Origin: Lachnospiraceae bacterium
GTDB lineage: Bacteria; Bacillota; Clostridia; Lachnospirales; Lachnospiraceae
DNA length: 8,540 bases
Direction of reading: 5' to 3'
Assembly: GCA_019420465.1 (NCBI GenBank)
Contig: JAHZHB010000052.1
Location: forward strand, 54,009 to 62,548
The stretch's first letter is position 1. The number at the start of each line of letters is the position of its first letter. The notes beneath the pieces are model-generated. The model did no database searches and was not told the DNA's origin. It worked only from the letters and a program-made list of their open reading frames with translations. Shown one piece after another: positions 1 to 5,936 of this stretch. The translations under genes were made by a program, and so were the position numbers.

Positions 1-174
1 GCGTTCTGCTGCCGTATCCTCATCGATATCCGCGAGCGTAAACAGCTCTGCTTCCTGGGCATGTCCTGTATTGTACTCAACTTCTTCCCGCACATCAAAC
101 ATGATACAGTCCGGGCGGGTGTCGAGAATATGTCTTGCTTCCTCAAAAGTTACTTTTTTATAATGTTCTTCCAT
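1..174 (-). CDS. Rhodanese-like domain protein (N-terminal fragment)
   Basis: The first 58 codons of a gene that runs off the left edge are visible. The protein begins MEEHYKKVTFEEA and continues with a strand reading CIMFDVREEVEYNTGHAQEA, residues 23-42. The pattern (hydrophobic strand, DVRE, then Y-x-x-GH) is the hallmark of the rhodanese fold, where D-V-R-x-x-x-E-Y-x-x-G-H-I precedes the active-site loop. The catalytic cysteine loop would lie further on and is not in the window, so sulfurtransferase activity cannot be judged. The protein starts directly at the fold with no signal peptide, so it is probably cytoplasmic, possibly a single-domain protein. The ATG at 174-172 has an AAAGGAT-type ribosome site about 10 nt upstream. 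It is separated from the NUDIX gene by a terminator and has its own candidate promoter, so it is an independent unit. Confidence 0.8.
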   Translation of the reverse strand, partial: MEEHYKKVTFEEARHILDTRPDCIMFDVREEVEYNTGHAQEAELFTLADIDEDTAAER

Positions 175-209
175 CGTTCTTATACATCCTTTATCTTTAG
201 TCCGCAGGT

Positions 210-238
210 ATTTTAGCACAACACCCTTGTAAAGGAAA
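210..238 (-). promoter_or_regulatory. Candidate sigma-A promoter of the rhodanese-like gene
   Basis: Read on the minus strand, a -10 box TAAAAT (215-210) is preceded by TGC, giving an extended -10, and by a weak -35 TTTCCT (238-233) with a 17-nt spacer. It sits about 36 nt before the start codon and just downstream of the NUDIX terminator. The -35 is poor, so the call rests mainly on the extended -10. Upstream, at about 239-334, the sequence is AT-rich and I see nothing else in it. Confidence 0.45.
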
Positions 239-334
239 GTATATTTTCCAAAAAACCTACCATATTTCTATGAAATAAAGTCTCTTTATGCAATCAAATC
301 TGATCCACTGGACCAGGTATTGATATGCATGGCC

Positions 335-379
335 AAAAAAACTGCCCGCATATCTTTGTTTACCAAAGCATACGGGCAG
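335..379 (-). terminator. Intrinsic terminator after the ribU-NUDIX unit
   Basis: On the minus strand, CTGCCCG (379-373) pairs with CGGGCAG (348-342). The stem continues through G-U and A-U pairs and a one-base A bulge to CTTTG/CAAAG, closing a short GTAAA loop. A run of seven T (341-335) follows directly. It lies 20 nt beyond the NUDIX stop codon. The stem is better on the minus strand than on the plus strand because two plus-strand mismatches become G-U pairs, which fixes its direction. Confidence 0.88.
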
Positions 380-398
380 CCAAATTCTTCTGTCGGTT

Positions 399-1004
399 CT
401 ATTTCAGGAAAGCAAACGGTTCCTCATCATGCAGAAAATGCATCAGCATATACGCGCATAAAAGCGCTGTTTTTTTTTCTTTCAGTATCCGCCTGACCTC
501 GTCTCTGTCAGCCAGAACGATCTCGATATCCTCACTCTCTTCCATCAGCTCCTGTGAGATCTCGCCGTCTGCATAGCCGTACACCGTCGTACAGCTCTCA
601 TCGGTCATACCGACACTGGTGAAATACGCTTTTTCATACAGCGGATCTACGTGAAGCGGTGTCAGGTTAAGCCCTGTTTCCTCATGCAGCTCACGCACGG
701 CTGCCTCATGGAAATCCTCATCCGGCTCCACAAGCCCTGCCGGAAACTCATAGACATAATCACCCAGCGGATACCGGTACTGCCGGATCATGACGACTTT
801 ATCTCTTTTTTCTCCATATAAAGCATAGATGGCCACACCATCGGCATGCACCTTTTTCGTGTGCAGGGTCAGATTCTTCTCCTGCTTTGTGCGGGATGCC
901 ATATAATACCGGCTCTCTTTTCCATTCTTGTGAGTCACTTCCAGATCATAAAAATTCAGAAACGGCGTGTCAGTCCGTTTATGCACTTTGCGGATACGTT
1001 CCAT
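399..1004 (-). CDS. NUDIX hydrolase, ADP-ribose pyrophosphatase-like
   Basis: A 201-residue NUDIX hydrolase. A complete NUDIX box (G-x5-E-x7-REU-x-EE-x-GU) spans G90 to L112, with the metal-binding R104-E105-L106 and E108-E109 intact. It is preceded by VVMIRQYRYPLGDYVYEFPAG, residues 70-90, typical of the ADP-ribose/nucleotide-sugar pyrophosphatase branch, and followed by the late acidic SEDIEI segment, residues 157-162. Such enzymes cut X-P-P-nucleoside bonds with Mg or Mn; ADP-ribose is the usual substrate, but the exact one cannot be read from sequence. It is soluble, with no membrane segments. The ATG at 1004 has AAAGGAG seven nt upstream and starts only 27 nt after the ribU stop with no terminator between, so it is probably co-transcribed with ribU under the FMN riboswitch. 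That makes a flavin nucleotide such as FAD a substrate worth considering (inference). Confidence 0.9.
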   Translation of the reverse strand: MERIRKVHKRTDTPFLNFYDLEVTHKNGKESRYYMASRTKQEKNLTLHTKKVHADGVAIYALYGEKRDKVVMIRQYRYPLGDYVYEFPAGLVEPDEDFHEAAVRELHEETGLNLTPLHVDPLYEKAYFTSVGMTDESCTTVYGYADGEISQELMEESEDIEIVLADRDEVRRILKEKKTALLCAYMLMHFLHDEEPFAFLK

Positions 1005-1031
1005 TTGTTTTCTCCTTTAACAGTACCTCTG

Positions 1032-1631
1032 TTATGACAGATGCTGTGTACCCTTGATGAGCGGGGACAGCCTCTTGTATACAAACAGGGTAATTACTAC
1101 ACTGATCATACCCTTGATGAACGTAAATGGCAAGTTGAAGATGATCAGGCAGTCCAGCAAACTGTTTACGTTGGGATTGATGGCCTGATAAGCAGCAATA
1201 ATGGCTTCCATCGGCATAAAATTAGTATATACCGGATATACGATAAAATAGTTTGTTACCACACTCATCACAGCCATAACTACCGCACCGGCAAGTGAGC
1301 CAATGATCGCAGCTTTTTTTGTCTTATGCTTTTTGTAGATCATACCGGCGGTAAAGACAAACACCGCACCCAGAATGAAATTGGACAGCTCACCTACACC
1401 GCCTGTGGATGTCCGTGTCAGATGCAAAAGGTTTTTGACCAGACAGATCACGACGCCCTGTACCGGTCCCATCGCAAAAGCTCCGATCAGCGCCGGAAGC
1501 TCCGACAGATCCATAGCGATAAAGCTCGGCATCAGCGGCACATTAAACTGCAGATACATCAGGATAAAGGCAATGGCAGACAGCATTCCTGTCATGGCGA
1601 TCATTCTTGCACTTGTTCTTGGGTTACTCAT
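1032..1631 (-). CDS. ribU: ECF transporter riboflavin-specific S component RibU
   Basis: A 199-residue integral membrane protein with about six hydrophobic segments, the size and layout of ECF S components. RibU-type landmarks are visible: IAMDLSELPALIGAFAMGP (residues 38-56), KNLLHL (66-71), GELSNFILG (80-88) and FNLPFTFIKG (165-174). The N-terminal region with an alanine-rich first helix (about 8-25) is where S components contact the EcfT subunit. It should bind riboflavin outside the cell and pass it in with the shared EcfA-EcfA'-EcfT module, which is not in this window. The ATG at 1631 has a strong AGGAGG nine nt upstream. The FMN riboswitch and terminator in its leader independently support a riboflavin role. 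The NUDIX gene follows by 27 nt; a small 6-bp hairpin (1018-1034) covers the junction. Confidence 0.93.
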   Translation of the reverse strand: MSNPRTSARMIAMTGMLSAIAFILMYLQFNVPLMPSFIAMDLSELPALIGAFAMGPVQGVVICLVKNLLHLTRTSTGGVGELSNFILGAVFVFTAGMIYKKHKTKKAAIIGSLAGAVVMAVMSVVTNYFIVYPVYTNFMPMEAIIAAYQAINPNVNSLLDCLIIFNLPFTFIKGMISVVITLFVYKRLSPLIKGTQHLS

Positions 1632-1764
1632 ACTTCATTTCCTCCTGTTTTTCCGGAATCCTCCTGGAAAACATGAGAGCGGTGTGTGTTATATTGCCCT
1701 GCATGGCGGTCAACACTGATCTGGTGGATCAGGATGACATACATGACAACAAATACATGGCAAC
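1632..1764 (-). other. ribU leader downstream of the riboswitch terminator
   Basis: A 133-nt stretch between the terminator T-run and the ribU start. It holds a 12-nt direct repeat (1739-1750 and 1753-1764, 11/12 identical), a perfect 6-bp hairpin CTGATC/GATCAG (1716-1732), a second AGGAGG (about 1652-1658) inside a small TTTTCC/GGAAAA hairpin (1649-1671), and the ribosome site used by ribU. No convincing gene was found. Whether any of these small structures matters is unknown. Confidence 0.5.
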
Positions 1765-1807
1765 AAAAAAAGCTGTCTGCATACCATATACGGGGCACGC
1801 AGACAGC
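1765..1807 (-). terminator. Riboswitch-controlled intrinsic terminator of ribU
   Basis: On the minus strand, GCTGTCTGC (1807-1799) pairs perfectly with GCAGACAGC (1780-1772), extended inward by GTGCC/GGTAT pairs. Seven T follow (1771-1765). It lies 20 nt after the FMN aptamer and 134 nt before ribU, the standard position for an expression platform. A competing hairpin ACAGC/GCTGT (1819-1815 with 1807-1803) would consume the first arm of the terminator and could be the antiterminator; that part is inference. Confidence 0.88.
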
Positions 1808-1827
1808 CAGACTCGCTGTTCTCATTT

Positions 1828-1939
1828 TCTTCTCTCATCCAGACTGTAACTGTCGGTACCGGAATTACACCGGTTCAGCTGTCTTTTCGACAGGTCGCGG
1901 ACTATACCGCCGGTGGGGAATTGCGCCCCGCCCCGAAGA
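1828..1939 (-). promoter_or_regulatory. FMN riboswitch (RFN element)
   Basis: The minus-strand RNA carries the conserved RFN core. It opens with TCTTCGGGGCGGGGCGCAAT (1939-1920), where GGGG and CCCC close the first hairpin. This is followed by ACCGGCGGTATAGTCCGCGA, a variable hairpin CTGTC-GAAAA-GACAG, then GAACCGGTGTAATTCCGGT, and it ends ACAGTCTGGATGAGAGAAGA (1847-1828). The first and last bases (TCTTC with GAAGA) form the P1 stem. RFN elements bind flavin mononucleotide and usually turn the downstream gene off. Here a terminator and ribU follow, so FMN should cause early termination and reduce riboflavin uptake. The aptamer starts about 17 nt after the predicted transcription start. Confidence 0.97.
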
Positions 1940-1962
1940 TTCCTCTTTTATTTTACAGATTT

Positions 1963-1991
1963 ACTATAGCACAGCAACGTGTCGTGTGCAA
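1963..1991 (-). promoter_or_regulatory. Sigma-A promoter of the FMN riboswitch-ribU unit
   Basis: On the minus strand, -35 TTGCAC (1991-1986), a 17-nt spacer and -10 TATAGT (1968-1963), the latter preceded by TGC as an extended -10. The match to the vegetative consensus is good and the spacing ideal. The predicted transcription start is near 1956, just before the riboswitch. Two A6 tracts upstream (2004-1999 and 2023-2018 on this strand) could act as an UP element. Confidence 0.75.
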
Positions 1992-2052
1992 TAGGCACTT
2001 TTTTGTAACCATGGTACTTTTTTGCTATATCTGCAGCCCTGTTTTGTACGCA

Positions 2053-4188
2053 TCAGTCCAGGATCATTGACAGACCGATCCTTTTCTTTGCCGGATCTAC
2101 AGAGATTACCTTGACATCCACGATATCCCCTACGGAAACAGCTTCGAGCGGATGTTTGATAAATTTCTTTGTCATATGGGAGATATGCACCAGACCATCC
2201 TGATGCACACCGATATCTACAAACGCACCGAAATCGATGACATTTCGCACGGTGCCCTTAAGGATCATACCTTCCTTCAGATCCTTGATATCCAGTACAT
2301 CACTTCTGAGGATCGGAAGCGGCATATCCTCACGCGGGTCACGGCCGGGGCTTGTCAGCTCTTTGACCATATCCTTCAGGGTCGGCTCACCAACACCAAG
2401 CTTCTGTGCTGTCTTTTTATAGTCTTTAATAAAGAATACACGCGGACCATCAAGCAGGCTTTCAGGCGTCAGTCCGGTCTCCTTTAACAGCATTCTGGCT
2501 GCTTCATAGCTCTCCGGATGGATACCTGTGGTATCCAGAGGATCCTTACCGCCATGGATACGCATAAATCCGGCACACTGTTCATAGGCTTTCGGTCCGA
2601 GCTTAGCTACTTTTAAAAGCTCTCTGCGGCTGTTGAAACGACCGTTTTCCTCACGATAAGCCACGATATTCTTTGCCAGTGTCTTGTTGATACCGGATAC
2701 ATATTCCAGAAGGGAAGCCGATGCCGTATTGACATCCACACCGACACGGTTTACACAGTCTTCTACAACGCCTCCCAGCGTCTCACCCAGCTTTTTCTGG
2801 TTCATGTCGTGCTGGTACTGACCGACACCGATGGCTTTCGGATCGATCTTGACAAGCTCAGCCAGCGGATCCTGCACACGGCGGGCGATACTGGCCGCAC
2901 TTCTCTGGCCGACGTCGAAATTCGGAAATTCCTCTGTTGCCAGCTTGCTGGCCGAGTATACACTGGCTCCGGCCTCATTGGTGATCATGTAGGCTACTTT
3001 TTCCGGAATCTCGTGAATGATCTCTGCGATCACCGCCTCGGACTCACGGGATGCTGTACCATTTCCCAGGGAGATCAGCTGTACATTGTATTTTCTGATC
3101 AGCTTTTTCACTGTATCCTTTGCTGCAGCGATCTTGGCCGGTGTAGTCGGCGCTGTCGGATATACTACTGTTGTATCCAGTACTTTTCCGGTCGGATCTA
3201 CAACAGCCAGCTTGCATCCGGTTCGGAATGCCGGATCCCAGCCAAGTACTGTCACACCGGCGATCGGCGGCTGCATCAGAAGCTGGGTAAGGTTTTTACC
3301 GAATACTTTGATCGCGCCGTCCTCTGCCTTTTCTGTCAGATCATTACGGATCTCACGCTCGATCGCCGGGGCGATCAGTCGGTGATAGCTGTCTGCGATC
3401 ATATCCTTTAAAAATGCGCTTGTCTCAGGATCTGCCTTGTGAATAATCCTTTTTTCCAGCCAGATAAGAATCTCTGTCTCCGGTGCCTCCAGCGTCACTG
3501 TCAGGATTTTTTCCTTTTCTCCACGGTTGATCGCCAGTACTCTGTGACCTACAATACGTTTTACCGGCTCGCTGTAGTCATAATACATTTCATAGACGGA
3601 TTTCTCCTCCGGTTTCTTTGCCGTTGTCTTTATCACACCTTCTTTAACTGTCATCCGGCGGATAGCCGTACGGTAGTCAGCTTCATCCGAAACCTGCTCA
3701 GCCAGAATATCTGATGCGCCGTCAAGGGCTGCCTTTACGTTCTTTACTTCTTCTGTAATATAGGCTTTGGCCGTATCCTCCAGAGACTGTGTCAGCATCT
3801 GGGATACGATCAGCTGTGCCAGAGGCTCCAGTCCACGTTCTTTGGCGATCATGGCACGTGTACGGCGTTTCGGACGATACGGACGGTACAGATCCTCTAC
3901 GGCTACCAGTGTCTGGGCATCCTCGATCTGCTTTTTCAGCTCAGGTGTCAGCTTTTCCTGTGCCTCGATAGCCGCTACGACCTGTGCTTTCTTTTCTTCC
4001 AGATTGCGAAGATAGGTCAGACGCTCACCCAGATTTCTCAGCACTTCATCGTTTAAGGAACCTGTTTTTTCCTTTCGGTAACGGGCAATAAACGGAATCG
4101 TACATCCCTCATCGATCAGCTCTACGGCAGCTTTTACCTGCCAGTCCTTTACTTCCAGCTCCTCGCTGATTTTTGCAATAATATCCAT
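2053..4188 (-). CDS. tex: Tex family S1 RNA-binding protein
   Basis: A 711-residue cytoplasmic protein with the full Tex layout. There is an N-terminal helical region with the family motif PFIARYRKEKTGSLNDEVLR (residues 32-51), and a YqgF/RNase H-like domain beginning GVTVLGWDPAFRTGCKLAVVD (311-331) and including SLGNGTASRESE (373-384). A signature QRSAASIARRVQDPLAEL (428-445) and GVGQYQHD (454-461) precede helix-hairpin-helix repeats (about 470-545), and a C-terminal S1 domain (about 638-708) contains GAFVDIGVHQDGLVHIS. Tex binds nucleic acid and is linked to transcription and RNA handling; its exact role is not settled. The length fits Bacillus-type relatives. The ATG at 4188 has AAAGGAG eight nt upstream. 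The gene is divergent from the small membrane genes to its right. I see no clear -35/-10 on its side of the 125-nt gap and no hairpin terminator after its stop. Confidence 0.96.
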   Translation of the reverse strand: MDIIAKISEELEVKDWQVKAAVELIDEGCTIPFIARYRKEKTGSLNDEVLRNLGERLTYLRNLEEKKAQVVAAIEAQEKLTPELKKQIEDAQTLVAVEDLYRPYRPKRRTRAMIAKERGLEPLAQLIVSQMLTQSLEDTAKAYITEEVKNVKAALDGASDILAEQVSDEADYRTAIRRMTVKEGVIKTTAKKPEEKSVYEMYYDYSEPVKRIVGHRVLAINRGEKEKILTVTLEAPETEILIWLEKRIIHKADPETSAFLKDMIADSYHRLIAPAIEREIRNDLTEKAEDGAIKVFGKNLTQLLMQPPIAGVTVLGWDPAFRTGCKLAVVDPTGKVLDTTVVYPTAPTTPAKIAAAKDTVKKLIRKYNVQLISLGNGTASRESEAVIAEIIHEIPEKVAYMITNEAGASVYSASKLATEEFPNFDVGQRSAASIARRVQDPLAELVKIDPKAIGVGQYQHDMNQKKLGETLGGVVEDCVNRVGVDVNTASASLLEYVSGINKTLAKNIVAYREENGRFNSRRELLKVAKLGPKAYEQCAGFMRIHGGKDPLDTTGIHPESYEAARMLLKETGLTPESLLDGPRVFFIKDYKKTAQKLGVGEPTLKDMVKELTSPGRDPREDMPLPILRSDVLDIKDLKEGMILKGTVRNVIDFGAFVDIGVHQDGLVHISHMTKKFIKHPLEAVSVGDIVDVKVISVDPAKKRIGLSMILD

Positions 4189-4205
4189 ATCGTATCTCCT
4201 TTGCG

Positions 4206-4234
4206 TTGTTTTCCTGTTTCCATCGTGCTAAAAT
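4206..4234 (+). promoter_or_regulatory. Candidate promoter of the DUF4190-like/DUF975 genes
   Basis: TTGTTT (4206-4211), a 17-nt spacer and TAAAAT (4229-4234) preceded by TGC, an extended -10. Transcription would start near 4241, leaving a leader of about 73 nt before the first gene. The -35 matches the consensus only in its TTG half. The site lies in the divergent gap with tex and overlaps the expected tex leader. Confidence 0.55.
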
Positions 4235-4313
4235 ATAACCACATCCGCAGATCATGCCGTTTTTTGTCTGTTGACGGATATCTGGGGAAATTTTGACGAA
4301 AGAGGTTTTGATT

Positions 4314-4766
4314 ATGCAGAATACTTCTAATGGTATGTCTACTGCCGCGCTTATTTTAAGCATTGTCGGCATTCTGACCATGTTGTTTGGCGGTTCTGTC
4401 ATCCTTGGCAGTCTGGCGATTCTGCTTGCGCTTTTATCGCGCGGTTCCCGTCCGATGAACGGACAGGCCAAAGCTGCCATTGTGATCAGCATCGTCGGTA
4501 TCGTACTTGGCATTATCGTTGTCATAGGCATGTTTATCTATGTTTTCACTTCATCCGATGCCCAGGAGCTCTATCGTGACTACCTGCACTACTATGAAGA
4601 CCAGCTGGATGAAGATGATGACTCCATGCAGTATTTCGACGACTATCTCGACCAGTTTGACACAGATGACAGTGATGATTTCCTGGACTACACCGTACCG
4701 GATCATGGCGGTTTTGACCATGCCCCCTATCATCAGGATACAGCACCGGGCGTTACCGTTTTATGA
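4314..4766 (+). CDS. Small two-helix membrane protein, DUF4190-like
   Basis: A 150-residue protein of unknown function. Two hydrophobic stretches (about residues 8-41 and 53-79) are separated by a short basic loop (SRGSRPMNGQAK). The first contains the pattern STAALILSIVGIL and the second AAIVISIVGIVLGIIVV. This duplicated A-x-x-I-S-I-V-G-I arrangement with a small polar loop is typical of DUF4190-type proteins. From about residue 82 the chain turns strongly acidic and tyrosine-rich (EDQLDEDDDSM, then DDYLDQFDTDDSDDFLDY), ending in a His/Pro-containing tail. I chose the ATG at 4314 because GAAAGAGG sits eight nt before it; an in-frame TTG at 4293 would add seven residues but has no such site. 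The DUF975 gene follows 125 nt downstream on the same strand. Confidence 0.72.
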   Translation: MQNTSNGMSTAALILSIVGILTMLFGGSVILGSLAILLALLSRGSRPMNGQAKAAIVISIVGIVLGIIVVIGMFIYVFTSSDAQELYRDYLHYYEDQLDEDDDSMQYFDDYLDQFDTDDSDDFLDYTVPDHGGFDHAPYHQDTAPGVTVL

Positions 4767-4891
4767 TCACTGTCAGAGACTGTTCTGCCGTGTAAACACA
4801 CACTGCGGATTATTATACCATGAACTGAACTTTCGGTCGATATGTTCAGGATCTGCTTTTTTAAATTATTTTCATTCAGAAAGGATTTCAT
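4767..4891 (+). other. Gap between the two small membrane protein genes
   Basis: A 125-nt gap without a terminator-like hairpin, so the two genes can be co-transcribed from the upstream promoter. An AT-rich TATTATACC (4811-4819) could be a -10 region, but no acceptable -35 stands 16-18 nt before it. The only clear signal is the GAAAGGA ribosome site (4879-4885) of the DUF975 gene. Confidence 0.5.
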
Positions 4892-5812
4892 ATGAAACGC
4901 ACATCACGTGAATTAAAAGCACTGGCCCGCGAGGCCTTGCTCGGACAATATGGTTCCCTGATCGGTGCCATGTTTCTGATGGCAGTCTTTAGCATGGTTC
5001 TTGAATCACTTCCCTTTACCATGACCGGGAAAAACAATACTGCATCAGCAATAGCCATCCAGTTCATCAGCATACTGATCATCAATATTCTGACCTATCT
5101 TATGCAGATCGGTCTGGTCAGTATGGTTCTTTGTCTGGTTCGACACAGACCGTATACACTGGGAAATCTCTTTTATGCCTTCAGAGCACACCCTGATCGC
5201 TTTATCATCGTATCTGCCATCCAGATCGTTATTACCATGCTGCTGCAGATTCCTGCCTATCTGGTTATGATGTCGTCTCTTTCCTACTTTGACCGCATCT
5301 GCCTGTATCTGTTGCTGCTTATGGCCGGATCGGTAGTATCCTACATCGTACTGCTTGGCTTTGCTCTGTGCGAAATGCTGCTCATCGACAATCCCGATCT
5401 CGGTGCCATAGACTCCATCCGTCAGAGCTTTGCCCTCATGCACGGAAACAAAGGCCGTTACTTCTATATCCTGATCAGCTTTTTTGGACTCTCCTTGCTC
5501 ACCGTCCTGACACTTGGTATCGGTATGCTGTGGCTCTATCCCTATATGACCGCCACTCAGGTATGCTTCTACCTCGACGTCACCGGCGAACTCGACCAGC
5601 CGCATTACAGCCAGACCGATGAATACCGCTATGATGACCGCTACCAGAACACATACGACAACACATACGGCTACGGTAATGGAAGCAGCACAGACAATAC
5701 CTATGGCTACGGTAACGGAAACAGCACAGACAATACCTATGGCTATGGTAACGACACTTCCGGCGATTCATCTTCCTACAGCTACGGCGATAACGATTCA
5801 TCCAACCTGTAG
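4892..5812 (+). CDS. DUF975 family membrane protein with repeat tail
   Basis: A 306-residue membrane protein. An N-terminal basic amphipathic segment, MKRTSRELKALAREAL (1-16), is followed by about five or six hydrophobic segments between residues 20 and 228. Family landmarks of DUF975 are the conserved IRQSFALMHGNKGRYFYILI (176-195) and GIGMLWLYPYMTATQVCFYL (209-228). The function of the family is not known. After residue 230 comes a polar tail rich in Tyr, Asp, Asn, Gly and Ser. Inside it, three 12-residue units begin DNTYGYGN at residues 256, 268 and 280. The ATG at 4892 has GAAAGGA seven nt upstream. It probably shares an mRNA with the DUF4190-like gene before it and ends at the terminator 35 nt downstream. 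The tail is probably less constrained than the membrane core. Confidence 0.85.
   Translation: MKRTSRELKALAREALLGQYGSLIGAMFLMAVFSMVLESLPFTMTGKNNTASAIAIQFISILIINILTYLMQIGLVSMVLCLVRHRPYTLGNLFYAFRAHPDRFIIVSAIQIVITMLLQIPAYLVMMSSLSYFDRICLYLLLLMAGSVVSYIVLLGFALCEMLLIDNPDLGAIDSIRQSFALMHGNKGRYFYILISFFGLSLLTVLTLGIGMLWLYPYMTATQVCFYLDVTGELDQPHYSQTDEYRYDDRYQNTYDNTYGYGNGSSTDNTYGYGNGNSTDNTYGYGNDTSGDSSSYSYGDNDSSNL
5657..5764 (+). repeat. Three 36-bp tandem repeats in the DUF975 gene tail
   Basis: Units 5657-5692, 5693-5728 and 5729-5764 encode DNTYGYGNGSST, DNTYGYGNGNST and DNTYGYGNDTSG. Units 1 and 2 match at 31 of 36 bases; units 2 and 3 share their first 25 bases with one difference and then diverge. The unit length is a multiple of three, so gain or loss of a unit keeps the frame. 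Confidence 0.9.
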
Positions 5813-5846
5813 AAATCATCTTCGCCACTCCAATCTGATTTTTATT

Positions 5847-5880
5847 AAGAACTGGTTTTTTTGAGCCAGTTCTTTTTATT
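5847..5880 (+). terminator. Intrinsic terminator after the DUF975 gene
   Basis: A perfect 9-bp stem AAGAACTGG (5847-5855) and CCAGTTCTT (5866-5874) with a 10-nt loop, running into TTTTTATT. It lies 35 nt past the stop codon. The loop is itself T-rich. Confidence 0.82.
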
Positions 5881-5936
5881 ACTGCACTTCTCAAAACCTT
5901 TTCCTGCAGATCAGGTTTTGCTTTCTTCACAAGTCA

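Noticed and set aside
1628..1825. A 65-codon minus-strand open frame from the end of the riboswitch to ribU, ending in a 4-nt ATGA overlap with the ribU start
   Set aside because: It runs through the terminator hairpin, has a weak ribosome site, and its composition (many His, Cys, Trp, no domain) looks random. The ATGA overlap is tempting but can occur by chance.
2809..3411. A 200-codon plus-strand open frame inside tex
   Set aside because: It is the opposite strand of a strongly conserved gene, Cys-rich and without recognisable domains or a ribosome site.
4293..4313. TTG at 4293 as the start of the DUF4190-like gene
   Set aside because: No ribosome site lies before it, whereas the ATG at 4314 has GAAAGAGG at an ideal distance.
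5045..5605. A 186-codon minus-strand open frame opposite the DUF975 gene
   Set aside because: The plus-strand frame has a ribosome site, membrane segments and DUF975 motifs; the reverse frame has an unnatural composition rich in His, Gln and Asp.
5892..5920. An 8-bp hairpin CAAAACCT/AGGTTTTG just past the DUF975 terminator
   Set aside because: It has a 13-nt loop, is AT-rich and is not followed by a clear T-run, so it is not supported as a second terminator.
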